A stretch of 64,000 nucleotides of DNA from Immersiella caudata (GCA_030512335.1 JAULSU010000001.1:5580001-5644000), one strand, 5' to 3'; counted from the stretch's first letter, positions 1 to 12,470 are shown. Translations and numbers: made by a program. The notes: a model not told the origin generated them from the sequence alone.

Positions 1-2993
1 TGACCGACCCCCCAAAGCGGCAACTCTGCCCCTTGTCTCAAGGTGAAGAAGGGACTTTAGGTTGACGTTACGAAGACCCATCACGAAGGGATTCTTCGCA
101 TAGTGTGGATGGCAAGTCGAATGTCATCCATCACATAGTAAAATCTAGGGTGACTTTCCTCAGCATCCCAAATGCAAGAAATCACCTTGTACAGATCACA
201 AGCAGGACCGTGGAAGTGTGGACGCCTTCTTTCACCTTCGATCCCAGCATGCCACCCCTTATATTTCCCCTTGCTCCTTTTTTCCACGCCCCAATTTAGA
301 GCAGTCGAGTTGCAGGGTACGAAGGGAGCTACCCAGCCTTACGGGTCGACAAGGAGGGCAAACCGTGTTCATTCGCTGTGCACGGTTTTTTTGTTCAAGG
401 GGTGGTGCTGCTCGCTGCTGGCGGCTTGCGGGCTGCACTGCACAATTCCCTGGCGACAGGCCGCGACCCCCCCTACTTCGTCCTCCCCCCTACCGCCCTC
501 ACCCATGCTGGTGCAGCCGGGAACCCTTGCCGGTGACATATTGACCAGGGGGGCAGATGCTAAGATTTGTTTTGGGGAGGCTGGGGGGAAAGGAACCTTT
601 TTTCTCGCTTCCCCCTGCAACAGCTTGTTGGTTGCTTGGTGCGAAGATGCCTGCCGCCACTGCACAGGGCACGGCATCACACCCCCTGAATCAAAAAGCC
701 GTGGGTTGAGATTGGGGATTTCATTCCATGTTGGACTACGACGTAACCATTGGATTGGATTGTGCATATGCGGTACGGACAGCTACCGTGCCATCGCGGA
801 AATTTTGAGTCGGCGGAAGGGAATGACTTTGCATTGCGGAAAGCGCAGGGAGGAAGGATTTCACCCCCAAACTGTTTGTTGCCAGCTATGAGAATCGGTA
901 CCGATTTTGGGTACCGGCTTGTTTGATGTTTGGATTGTCTAAACTGGCTGTGGATTATACCTTGGGTTTGAAACCCCGTTTGGTTTGGTTCGGAGTAGGG
1001 GATATGGCGGTTTGCATAAGGCAGGATGTGGAACCGAATTCGGGGAGGGCACAGATGACGAGCGTGCAGATACGGCAGGCACGACTTGAGCATCCAGTGA
1101 TGCGAGGAGAGATTAGCACATGGAGACAGACACACAGACGCGGTGGAATGGATGACGATGACCCGACAAACGTCCGCGGTGTGCCCGGTGCGGTGGGAAG
1201 GGGGGGGAAGGGGGGGGAAGGGGGGAAGAGGCGAGCAGCATGGCATGCTTTCCCGCGTGCACTGCAACGGAAGCTATTGTTTTTGCTGTTTCTGTTTCGG
1301 AGACCGCCGGCGTCGCCAATCAGATGGTCAAAGTCGGAGGGGAGGTGATATCGGTGACGACAGCGGGACTGCCGGTTCCCGCATATTCTTTCTCGCGGAG
1401 GCCGGTCGGTATCGGAGTGGATCATCGGGGTCTGGTGCTGATGGGTTGAGAAAAGGAGAGTGTCTTGCGTCGAGGACATCATCATCATCGTACTGATAGA
1501 AGCCACGACGCACAGCAGGAAGGAAAAGAAGAAGAAAAAAATCCAACTCATCCTACCGCCGAGCTTCCCTCAGGTCAAGAACATGTCGTGACCCCCTGAT
1601 GCCGCCTCACCGTTGCACGGGCTGACCATCGCCTCACCTTTCTTCCTGACGTACGTACCTTCAGCCCCCTCCAGTTTGCTGTCGTCGAACAAGCACATGG
1701 ATGCCCTCTCCTCGGCAGTTCCCCGCAAGGACTTCCCCTCAGTCAAGAGACATGGCGCTGGAACACGTACCATGCCCATGACGAAGGGAAAGAAAAGAAG
1801 GGGCGGGAAAGGGAACGAGGTCTCATGAGTGTCTAAGACAGGCGGCACCGTAGCGGATTTCCATTTGGGAATCTGTAAATGTCTCTCCCATGGGCCATGC
1901 ACGCGATGCGATGATGGTCTTGGTTGCACGAGCTGAAAAGGCGGATGTCTCACTGAGAAGGGAAAATGGGGAAGATGATCGGCATGGTTTTTATTTATTT
2001 TTCCTTTTTGTTGCTACACGCAGCTAAACACATCTCTGGGGGAGGGGGGGGGGGGGGGGGTGCGAGGTTGGATGGATACGGTGTACGGTTACAGATGCCT
2101 GTGTTGACGTGAGTGGTAATGAAAAGGGGATCACGGAGTATCTGCGCGCCGACGCGGTTGAGACTGTGTCTTTGATCGAGTCGAGGTGACAACGACACGG
2201 CAACAGACTCGTGAGCCCGGAGACTTCCTCGCATCTGCCATGGCAGAGCCGCAGACAACCCCGTCCACAGCATACACATACAGCCACCAGGATATTGACA
2301 ATCTGCAACTCCTTTTCCCCCGACCGCTAACTCACCAAACATCCGGCAATACAGCAACAAAAATGATCCAGATCCCAAGACTCCCCCAACGCACGCCATG
2401 ATCGGAGCCGGAAGTTTCCCGGCGACGTCATCCTCCATGTCAACCGTAATCCATACCATGGCGTCGATTGACGCCTGTCATCCAGCCGTCTTACCGGTCA
2501 CACGACAACGATCGCGGCGTTGCTCTTCTTTTTTCGTCCCTGATTTTCCGTTTCTTGTCAAGGCAGACAGGCAGGCAGGCAGGCCACGTGCAGAAGATGC
2601 TTGGTTGCCTCCCTCGCCGGGGTGAGCCTGTGTGCTGTTGGCGGCCGACAAGCTAGAGGGAGGGCGCATTTGAGTGCTGACGTGGAGCCCTTCTTCTGTG
2701 CGTCTGTGGGTCAGGATGCGGTCAGCGCCACGTTGGGGAGGTGATTCATCATACGAACGAGTTATTGCTGTCGGTCTCGGTACCGAAAATCTCTGGCAAA
2801 TAGTTCCACCTCCGTCGGGGCGTTTCGGTGCCGACTTCACGGGCCGACGCCGACAAGGCCGGAGGGGGACTCCGGAGGTAAAGGAGTCAGCACACCAGCA
2901 ATGATGCCAAGAGATTGCCAATGTTGGAAATAGTGGTATCATTACTGACTACAGGTTACGAAATACTCCTAGGCAGGTTGGGGCGACTCCATC
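1..2993. other. Intergenic, no gene recognised
   Basis: I see no convincing protein or RNA gene. The open frames are short, overlap on both strands and show no domain, signal peptide or splice structure. The stretch has two guanine-rich tracts: runs of G8 separated by AA at about 1195-1228, and 17 consecutive G at 2044-2060. The part nearest 2994 is probably 3' flank of the minus-strand gene that ends there. Confidence 0.5.
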
Positions 2994-3596
2994 TCAGTAG
3001 TCCTTGTGGTCCATCGGCTTCTCAAAGGCGGGAAAGGCAAAGTCTACGCCCAGTTTCTTCTTGCCCCCCGTGAGAGTCTTCCACTCGGCCTCGACAGCCT
3101 CCGCTTGATCCCTCTGAGCCCGCAAAAGGGTGTTCTTTTCCTCGATGTAATCCTTTGCCAATTCACGCATCTCCGCGTCAAACACTACGCCGAGCGCCCT
3201 CAGCCTCTGTATATGTGTATGTGAACGTACAAACTCCGACGAGTGCCTCCCCTGCATGAAGTTGTCCACCTGCTTCTGGTTTGCAGCACGCGTATCCTTC
3301 ATCTGCTGGCGCCACTTCTCTTCAAAGACGGTACGCTCCTCTGTGAGTGTCTTGTTGAGGGCCTTGGCGCGGTTGCGCACCTCTTTCTCCTGCTTTGAAA
3401 ACGAGACGGAGGGTACGGCGGGCGAGGGCAGCGGGGTGGGCGTCTGAGATGGTGCTGGGGATGGGAGTGGCAGAACGTCGGGAACTTGGCGTGGTTGCCG
3501 GATGGGTGACCCGGAGACGGGTGCAACAACGAGGGCGAGAGCGAGAAATGTGATGAATGTGGACGCCAGGAGGCTGTGGGCAAATGACGGCTTCAT
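2994..3596 (-). CDS. Small secreted or membrane-anchored coiled-coil protein, unknown function
   Basis: A single-exon frame of 200 residues starting at the ATG at 3596. Residues 1-29 form a typical secretion signal: a short basic start, a leucine/alanine-rich core and a small-residue cleavage site around SGS. A proline/serine-rich linker follows (about 38-66). The rest (about 68-180) is rich in Lys, Glu, Arg and Gln with heptad-like spacing, so it is probably a long helix or coiled coil. I do not recognise the family. The signal sequence and absence of frame breaks argue that it is real. It could be an ER or cell-wall protein, or the N-terminal helix could be an anchor rather than a cleaved signal. 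Confidence 0.6.
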   Translation of the reverse strand: MKPSFAHSLLASTFITFLALALVVAPVSGSPIRQPRQVPDVLPLPSPAPSQTPTPLPSPAVPSVSFSKQEKEVRNRAKALNKTLTEERTVFEEKWRQQMKDTRAANQKQVDNFMQGRHSSEFVRSHTHIQRLRALGVVFDAEMRELAKDYIEEKNTLLRAQRDQAEAVEAEWKTLTGGKKKLGVDFAFPAFEKPMDHKDY

Positions 3597-4185
3597 CGTG
3601 CTGTGTGTGGTATGGAGATGACAAGCCCTGTCCCTCGAAAAGACGTCGACGAGGAGTCGAGAATAACACGATATGGCCCAAAAGGAAGTGATACCGTAGT
3701 TTGTTATGGTGCCTGGATCGTTGATGGCCCGAAGAGGTTGGCGGCACTACGGCGATGGACGGTGTTGCTGCTGGTTCGGAGGTTGAGATTTGATGGAATG
3801 GAACGGATCCCTCGCTCAAAACTCCTCTTCTTTTAACTTCCAGCTTCTCGCTGCTCGATACTCGCAGCTTCCGCTTGTAACCAGGCCCATCGCTTTCTAT
3901 TATCGATACTGAAGGAAACTGTAAAGGGCGGCGGGCAGTTACGTCCGCCAACAACATGGGGCATCTGGCCGTGGACAAACCATGAAAATATCAAAATGCT
4001 GCTCCGGGTGCGACTGAGTATTATCCAATTGCCCAAACTCCATCCATCCTGATCCTTCTAGGTTACCGTAACACATATATAGCAGGCCGTCCACCATACG
4101 CGTCCGCAACTCAAAACCCAAAATCATATCACCTGCTTTTCCGTATCAAATCATCCCTCATTAATCCTTGCCTTGCTGTATCCAC
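3597..4185. other. Intergenic region
   Basis: This is the 5' flank of the minus-strand gene starting at 3596 and the 3' flank of the Arg/Asp-rich gene ending at 4186. I see no coding or RNA feature in it. Confidence 0.5.
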
Positions 4186-7100
4186 TCAGTCGACCTCGGT
4201 GTAAACCGTGTCCCGATCTTGGTCGCGATGGGACCTGCGGTGGTGATGATACTCCGACCTGGGGCGGTATTCCTCCTCCTCCTCATCCGATTCCCGTCTG
4301 TGACGCCGGTGCCGTTCTCTATCCTTTTCCTTGTCCCGATCTCCCCGGTCACGATCCCGGTCCCGGTCCCGGTCCCGGTCCCTATCCCTATCACGATCTC
4401 TCCGATCATCATCCTGGTTGATGCGGTGCTGGCGATGTGTCCGACGGCGGTCGTCGCTCTCCTTTTCTTCATACTCGGTCTCTCTGGTTACCTTCGGCTC
4501 CAGCTTGTAATCTTTCAGGCGGCGTTCTGGGGGGTTGTCAGCATTTCCATGTCCCCAGACCCGTTGAAGTACGCAAGAAGCACACAAAAGGAAACAGAAG
4601 AGCTGGCGAACACGGCCTGGCCGTGGGCGGCATCGAAGTCGAAACCGCAAAGGCGACACTGCGCGAAAAAAAGAGAGGACGTCGAGAGTCAAAGGGGCGT
4701 AACGTAAGGTGAGGCGAGGCGAGGCGAGAGCGCAGGGCACGAGGAGACGGAGCAGGCACGGGCACAGGCGAAGTCACACAGGCGACTCGGGTTCGGGAAG
4801 GGGCGCATGCACGGGTCGACGATCGATGGGCGGATGGGGGGGGGGCGAGGCGAGGTGGACGCAGGAACTCAAAAAAGGAGGACGAATCACTGCGGAGACA
4901 AGGAAATGCGCAACCCACCTCGAAGTGTCGCCGTAGCAGCGGCATACGCCTGGATCTCCTCCTTGCTCAACACGCGGAGCACAATGACAAAGTCGTCACG
5001 GACCTCAAATCGCTCCTTACCAATGGTCAAGGCTTCTGGGTTGACCATTTTCCGACTGATCTTTGTCCACCGGGCTCCGGGCGGCACATCCGACTTGGTT
5101 TTGTCGTCCTTGTGTGGTGCGACGCCTTCTCGGACCGGGTTAGGCTCCTCAGGGAACTGCGGCTTTGGTTGCTTGAGAATACCCTTGATCGGCTTTCTCT
5201 CCTCCTTTTCCCTTGGCGGAGACACAACGCGGACCTGCTTTTCGTCCCGCGACGGAAGCACCAACTCTCTACCTCGTGACTCGTCTTTCGAGGACGAGGC
5301 AGAGACGGCGGAGCCGTCGTCAGTTTCGGGAAGCTCAAGAGCCTCGGGCTTTCGTTCTGGAGAAGGCTCCTTAATAGTGGGGATTTGCTTCTCGGCCTTC
5401 TCCTTCTCCTGGGCAGCTAGCTGTGCCTTCAGCGCCTCCAGGTCAGCAGTATTATTGGGGTTGAAAGCGGACGAGGCACGATGGCGCCGCCGAACCACAG
5501 GCTTTCCGTCGTCAGTTGAAGAAGAGAGGTCACGCCGTGAGACGGCAACAGCATCACCATCAACAAGAGACCCGTTGCCATCTCGACTGTCGGCTGAAGT
5601 CTCATCCGGGTTGGCCTTTCGGGATTGATTCCGCTCTTTCGGATGCTCCACTATCTCAAAGTCTTCATCGTCGAGCAGGGGCTCCTTGCGGCTAGGCTTC
5701 GGGCGAGGTTCGTCTTTAGGCTTGTACCGGTCGCCACCGTCCTCTTCGCGTCGCCCTTTCGTCGGTGATGGGGATGCATCCTTCTCATCCTTCTCATCTT
5801 TGCCTTTATCCTTGAGACCTGTTGCGATGCCGAGGGACGCTGCAGCAATGCCAAGTCCGGCAGTCATTTTGTCGCGGAGCTTGTCTTTCTTGTCGTCGGT
5901 CTCATTTTCGACAGCAGCAACGCCTTTCCCCTTGAGTTCTCTTCGGTCACGTGTGAGGCCATCGCCGGTCACCCAAGACTCATCGTCTCGACGATAATCA
6001 GGGTCGTGATCGCGATAACCACGGCGGTCACGTTCGCGCTCCCGATTCCGGTCCGGTTCCCGGTCTCGCTCCCTTTCTCGATCGCGGATGCGGTCTCTAT
6101 CTCTTTCCGGTTCCCGTTCTCGATCGCGGTCTCGGTTGCGATCACGGTCCCGCTCCCAGTCTCGATCCCGACCGAGATCTCGGTCGTCGTAACGCTTCGA
6201 TACCATGTCGAGATCATCATACGACCGCTTTCTAATCTCAAGGTCACCAAATTCTTTCCGGGTTTCCCTTCGGTCAAGTCGGATATCTCGTGGTGATAGC
6301 TCCTGATGGCGTCGAGAGTCATCGAAATCCGCTGGATCAACACGAACGCCAAAGCCGCGTGTCGTTATCCCGCCGTCCTGGAAGAATTCATGGTCCCTGT
6401 CTCTATCCCTCTCCCTATCCCGGTCTCGGTCTCTCTCTCTATCCCTGTTTTGGTGGTGATAGTGGTCATCGGGGTGATGATGAGAAGGCCGAGCCCCTGG
6501 GTCCTGGATCAGCGAGATGGGCCGGGGCCGGGATGGCGCGCGACGTTCGGGACGATCAGGGCGCTCGGGGCTTCTGGGAGTCTCCCCCGGACCGGGTCGG
6601 CGTGCGAGATCGGGCGGCAGGGGCGCAGCCGGGGGCACCGGCATCCGACCGCCGGCTCCGTCATATATTCCACCAGCTGGCGTGCGGTTCACCTTGTCCA
6701 AGCCCCAAGTTGTGGGCGGGGGTCCCCGTTGCCGACGCTCATTCTGCTCATACGGGCGGGCGAGGTCGGTCGTGACGCTCACTGTCGGCCGGTAGTACCG
6801 ATCGAGGCTCTCACGGCGTCTGCGCGGCTTGCTGTCCCTGTCGTGGTCAAGATCGTACCGCGCCAGCTCGCCCGGTTTCGTGTATTCATACCCCTCACCG
6901 TCGAAATCGAGACCACCGCCGCGGTGCGACGTGTTGTAGAGCACGGTCGGCCGTGACGAGCGAAAAGGTTCGGCGGCCCGCGGGCCCAGTAGCCTGTCGT
7001 GCTCGGTCCTGTCTCTCAACCGCTGATATTCGTCGTCGATCACTGCGCTGCCGGGATGCGCGGATCCGCGACCGCGGGGTATCGAGGAAGCTGGCTGGGC

Positions 7101-7529
7101 GTAGTATTGTCCCTCGTCACTCGACCGATACGGGTCGCGTGACGGACTCGAAGACCTGACACCACCGGAAGCGTGCGAGCCGGCGGTGTGCTTGGTGGTC
7201 ACGATAATCGGGGGTCGCTTGGATGGTACCTCGTCCGAAGGTATGCGGTGGCCGCGACCTCCGCTCTCTCTCACGCTGGTGCTTCGGCCCAGCGGTTCCG
7301 TTCGGACGGCGTAAGTCGTGGTGGTGGGCGCGTGTTCTCGGTGGTAGTCGGCGACCGGGCGCGAAGCCAGCGGATCGTGGTGCGACGGCGGGATAACCGA
7401 AGTGTCTCCTCCATAAAGCGAGTTGGTGTAGCCGACGCTGGTGACGGGCAAAGAGGAGCGCGCGGGGTTGTAGAGAGGCGGCGACCGTCTGTCGGGCGGC
7501 GCATACCGGTATCTGCCCGGATCGGCCAT
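4186..7529 (-). CDS. Large Arg/Asp-repeat protein with conserved C-terminal module (fungal DUF, possibly DUF8035)
   Basis: Two exons, 7529-4919 and 4526-4186, joined by a 392-bp intron (donor GTGGGT, acceptor CCCCAG), give about 983 residues. The N-terminal half is disordered, with many Ser, Pro, Arg and Tyr residues. The middle (about 355-520) is dominated by RD/RE dipeptide repeats. A conserved-looking block near residues 805-880 contains ARWTKISRKMVNPEAL and FVIVLRVLSKEEIQAY and continues across the splice into RERRLKDYKLEPK. The C-terminus is a second Arg-Asp repeat followed by an acidic/His-rich tail. The splice keeps the frame (G|AA makes Glu). RD-repeat proteins are often nuclear or RNA-associated, but that is inference. 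The DUF8035 assignment is from memory and needs a domain search. Confidence 0.8.
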
Positions 7530-10500
7530 TGCTACTGATGGTCGGCTTCCCTGATCAGAGCACTGTTGATGCGAAAAAGAGCGCTCCTTTCCGAAGCGTC
7601 ACAAGAACAACAGAAGGGAGACGAGGTCGCAAGGCAGGTCTCCTGACTCACAGCTGGGGAATGCAGGTGCGTTGTCAGGTTGCCTGGCACTCCTCCCGCC
7701 AGGTGAATTGGAGAAGGGAGAGAAAAAAAAGAAAAGGCCCACCCTAGCTCCCGCAAAGAACACGCCCCGAGTTTCTAGGGCAGCCGGTTCCGTGGGAGGA
7801 GGGGGTGTGCGGCGCAGGAGGAGGAGACCTCCCTTCGTCAAGGGTCGAGAAAGTAGGCGGGGTCTCACGGAAGCGCAAGGTGGGATGGTGACCGTAATGG
7901 CGGGGTTGTTCGAGAAGAGCGCGACAAGGGTGTCTATCGTCTGTGAGCTATGCCGCCCGCTTGGACTGACCCCTGCTGTTCTTACTTCTTCCTTGCTCTT
8001 CCTTTCTCCGATATATGCAACGTGATCAGCTAAGAGACGGATTCCAGGTCCGCTTGTTGTGGGAGACGAATTCGACTCGACGAGAGTTGACGCATTGTCG
8101 GCGCCCGCCGAAGTCAATTCCCGCTGCGATTGGGCAAACACGACGAGAATATGCAAGACCCGACGACGCAAGGACGGTGAGCAAGAAGCGAAGCCCGGCG
8201 AGGGTGGTCGAATGAGGGATCCATGCCCTCTGCCGATATATGTGTGGTCTGTTCTTGGCCATGGCCTCCATGGGTATTGCACTCACACGGCCGACGTCGT
8301 CCGGCGGGTGGACGGCTGCGCAGCAGGAAGGTGGCGTGTCTGCCTGATGACCTCCTCCTCGGTGACGGCCCAACAACAACCCCACCCCGCGCCGGGAACT
8401 GAGCAGAACCATCTCTTTCACGGCGGTCAGCGAGCCCCTTCGACTTGCTGACCGAGCTGCTCTTTTCGGTTCAACTGCGGCTTGGAAGCGTGGTGCATCG
8501 TGCTAAACGTGCTAGCGCAGGTCTTCTCGGCCCTTACTCTCCGGCGCTGAAGAGTCACCACTGTAGATTCTGCAGCCCTTTTCTTGGTGCCGTGCAACAG
8601 CTGCAGCCTGGGCGCCGTCGGCCACTCGCTCTTGATCGTTCGGCGTTGAGGAAGGCTGCGGATGCAGAGCGCTTGAGGGTGGGGCTAAACAGTCTCCCCG
8701 GCTCCTTGGGCGTTCTTCGGACAGAGAGCACAACCTTGCCTCGTCACGGCATCCACCCTCCCACGGCCTCGCAGCGTTGAGCCCAGAAACATGACGTTCT
8801 GGTTTCTCAGCTACGCTCCAAAAGAGATCGCCAGACACACCTCAGGGAGCTTAGATCGTCATCTGGGTCTACGGTAACTCATCGCCTTCCATCGCATTCG
8901 AAGTCGGAGGCCCCGGTCTTGGTGGATCCATGACATATTTCAAGGTGAGGTCTTTGACCAGGACCCTGCGCCGACCTTGCATCATTGTGGGTCCAGGCAG
9001 GGGTGGAGTAAAGAAAAGAGACAAACCACCACTGTTGCGTGCCATCGCCGAGAAACATAGTTTGCCATGTTCTCATCGCCCAACCAAGCTTTTGTCCGCT
9101 TGTGACACTCACTACCTTAGTGTCCACGCAGTCGCAGAAGGCAAAAGCTCGATATCTTTGTTTCCTTTGCGAACCACGAGTGATATCCCAGCTTTTCGAT
9201 CACGAGGGTCGATCCACGACGGCAGTTCGGCAGTTGGCCCCCAATGGAGCCTCCACCCAAGTCTTGGAGTCGCATTCTATGGACCTTGCCTCACCTTGGA
9301 TGTCCCGTTCCCAAGGCTTGGAGCTGCGAGTTGTAAGTGCGGTGGCGAACATCCCTAACGCGTGTGCATGCCCCGTCGAGGGCCTTCCCTCCTCGAGTGC
9401 AGTTTGTCATCACTGTTCATGTTCCCACCTCGCGGCAGCAAACCACGGCAACAGAACAGCAAATGCTCATCCACGATAATCCCCGCAGCCAATTACCTCT
9501 CCGCAACCCCCTTGCTCTTAAATTCCCTTTCCTTCCATCAGCGCGTGTACTCTCCGGTAGTGTAGCTAGGTAGGTGTTCCAAATTTGGATTGGGCATCGA
9601 GCCGAAACTCCATCTCAACCCAACCCCAACCCCCCATTGCCCATCGCGCAGTGTCGGCCGGGAGAGAGGGGGGGCCCGCACCTCAGCCCACATTGTATTT
9701 CACACAGAAGGTAAAGTAACTCGAGCCCTTGCTCGCTCCGCAGCTGGCGAATGGGGTGTCGAGATGGGACACCATCTTATCTGTACAGTCGGCTGCACCC
9801 GATTGGGGAATTTGGAAATGTGCAAATGTGAGTGACCTTGTGGTGTTTATTTTGTGCACTTTGATGTATGCTTGACTTGAATGTGGTGGTACGCGTCTGG
9901 GGTGTGGATGGGAAAGTAGGAGTGGAATACCTGAGGTGAGGTGAAAAGGGGGGATCCCGAGCCGCTCCGGGTGGGTTCAATGGGAGCGGGTGGGCTTCCG
10001 GGTGGATGGTGTGGAAAGGGGTCAGACGACCGCGTTTGACACTTTGAGCCGGGTGTTGGGGTCTTGGCGATTGTTGAAGACGGGAGGTGAGTTGAGGTGC
10101 TTGAGGAGCTGTCCGGGGGAGCGGTGATGGGCGGGTACGGGCGAGGAGGGAGTGGAGAATGTATTGGTGATGAAGGTAGGTAGAATGGCACCAGTGTGCT
10201 GTCCTCTTTTGAACAGACGTCTGATAGGAGCACGATCGGGTTGAAGGCGCGCTCGACGCGGTGAGTATTACTAGGAGGTACCTGCAGTGTAGACGGATAG
10301 CGACGTCGAATATTCTCGTGGTAGGGTCAAATTATCGTGTAGCTAGTCGCTGCCACCAAACAGGAGACTTATTGGTGTATGGAAACCACCACAGGTATAA
10401 TTGACTGAATTATGAAGCATCTACCCGACTGCTCGTGAACCTGGTATGGTTTGAGTAGAGTAATAATTCGTAATAGTCGTCGCGGAGTCCCGTGTTCATC

Positions 10501-10673
10501 GAGTCCGCCAGCCATGTTCTCCACCCCTGAATCCCAAACGCTCGATGCCTCCAGATAAACCAAATGAACGCGGGCTTGTGCTGAAAAGAGAAAGAGAGAG
10601 AAAGAAATGAAGAAAAACGACGCTGAACTATATAGCATACCAACCCCCTCCTGACAGGCAAGATAGTGCTTGC
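7530..10673. other. Intergenic, about 3.1 kb, no gene recognised
   Basis: The 7530-8050 part is probably promoter and 5' leader of the Arg/Asp-repeat gene. The part next to 10674 is the 3' flank of bleomycin hydrolase. Open frames here are short, overlap in several frames and show no signal peptide, domain or splice pattern that I can support. Confidence 0.45.
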
Positions 10674-12470
10674 CTAAGCAAGGCTGCCCATCGGGTCCCA
10701 CAGCGGCAGGACGATGGCCTCGCTCTTGAGAACATCGCGAACCCTCTTGCTGAGAAAATTGGGGTCAATCACAGCTTGATACACGAACTCAGACATCCAG
10801 TCATCGCTCATGACGAACCAGCCATGGTCTCCCGCAGCGGCCCCCCAAGAGTTCTGCACCCTCCACCGAACAGTCTTCCCGGTCGTCTCGTCGACATGGA
10901 CTGCGGTCAGAACCATCGCGTGGGTCATTTGCGACTCGCCAGTACGCAAACGAGATGCCTTATCCATGCCCAGAAGAGACACGTTGAAGCCGAGCTCGTA
11001 GTCGATCAGGTTGAGGTCCATGACACCGGATGCGGTATTGCTCTGTGGTAAATGTCCGTCAGTTATCTTGGAAGTGTTTTTTAGGCAATGCAATGTCTCA
11101 GGCGCGCTCACACAGCGCTCAAGACATCCAACAAAGCCGTGAATAACCACATCAGGAGCCATACGGCGGAAAGGGGAGACCCACGAACTTCCCTACGTCA
11201 GAACCAAAGAAAATCGGCAAACCAGCCTTGAGCATGGAGACGCAGGCTTGCTTGAGAGTATCGATGTCGACATTGATGTACGTGATGGAACGCCCTCCGA
11301 CAATGTTGCCTAGGCGGTCGACTGTCATCAGAGTCAGCGGTTCATGGCGTGGGTCGTGAACAAGCGACACCATCTGCGCAACAGTTGACGATGTGATGCG
11401 GAAGTTGGGGCTGTAAATGTCATCGGCGAACGCCCTCGGAGTAGCCCGGACGGTCTTAGCTTTGCCATTCTTATCAACGAACTCCCAGGTGAAAGAGTCA
11501 TCGACAGAAGGCGGAGGTCCAAGGGTCAATGTAAGAATGGTATGGATTTCCTTCATCATCTTCGTCTTGGCGCTTGAGAGTACCTCTGCGGTTGTCGACG
11601 GGGTTCGAAGCAGCTTGCGCAGAATGAGAGCGTCTTCTCGAAGTTTGGTAAAGATGATGCTGTTGAGAATGCTACTGGAGCTGGCATTATAACTGTCGGG
11701 ATAGAGAGCCTGTGGGACGAGACCGAACTTCCGAACAAGGTTGTAAACCATGTCCCACTGTTCACACCCGTCAACATCGTTGTCATATCACACGCAGCAG
11801 ATCCACGAACCTGGCCGCCATCACTAAGAGGCTCCTTCACAAACGTTTGAACGAGTCTCGAATCCAGATCCTGGTCGGCAGTCGAAATGATTTGTTCAAG
11901 GAACCAGTTGCTTTTTTCAAGCTTATCCCAGAAGAATAGGTAGGCCTGCGAGAGCTCGAACGCCTCGAGGTTGTACTTCTGCATCAAGGCGACGCGGAAC
12001 ACATTCGTCGATGCGAAAAGCCAGCACCTCCCGGACGATCGCTGATTTGTGATGGGGCCTCCCTCAAACGGGATCTTGACATTGAAGACCTGCTGCTCGG
12101 CGATCTTGGTCGCGCGGGAAGTCAAGACATCCCGGGGGTTGGCCGCGCTCAAAGCGGACAGAGCCAGCCTACAAGCCAACAGATGGTTAACACGGAATTT
12201 TGGCACCTGAAGCATACAGTCTCACCGGTTCTTGGGATCATCGAGGAGTGCCTCCTGCCACTTCATCATGTCCGATACCGAAACAGTCTCGGGCTGACGG
12301 GACTTGGCCACGGTACCGCAAGCCTCCTCCCCGAGGCGGCCTTCGGAGATGTAGTCATACTCATCATCCACGAGCTCTCTATTCTCGAGCTGAAGGGCAC
12401 GGAGACGGTCGACGACAGCCTTCTCGTGAGCTGTCGCATCAGCTGGGAGCTTCGACTGATAAGAACCCAT
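10674..12470 (-). CDS. LAP3: Bleomycin hydrolase / cysteine aminopeptidase (peptidase family C1B)
   Basis: Four exons (12470-12226, 12168-11811, 11757-11185, 11042-10674) encode about 514 residues. This is a cytosolic papain-fold thiol aminopeptidase that forms a hexameric barrel in characterised relatives. The catalytic cysteine lies in QRSSGRCWLFAS, the histidine in ESQMTHAMVLTAVH and the asparagine in RVQNSWG, so the triad is complete. The C-terminus reads PLWDPMGSLA. In yeast Gal6/Lap3 the primary product has an extra terminal lysine that is self-removed; here the frame ends directly in alanine. The start at 12470 follows the usual MG.. beginning, and introns 1 and 2 (57 and 53 bp) are ordinary. 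Intron 3 (142 bp) is homologous to an intron of the transcription-factor gene at 47.5 kb. Confidence 0.95.
11043..11184 (-). repeat. Introner-like intron, copy 1 (bleomycin hydrolase intron 3)
   Basis: This 142-bp intron starts GTGGGTCTCCCC and ends CTGACGGACATTTACCACAG, with CTGACG as the likely branch site. It aligns nearly end to end with the 145-bp intron at 47536-47680. A shared central block reads GGCTTTGTTGGATGTCTTG, next to a second shared block around GCCTGAG.CATTGC. The host genes are unrelated, so shared coding sequence cannot explain the match. Confidence 0.8.

Noticed and set aside
4168..4707. Plus-strand frame with FPVPVPVPIPI repeats
   Set aside because: It is antisense to the Arg/Asp repeat exon; the Val-Pro repeat is just the reverse complement of RD codons.
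9615..9645. CAACCCCAACCCC-type telomere-like sequence
   Set aside because: Only two or three irregular units, embedded in ordinary sequence; not a telomeric tract.
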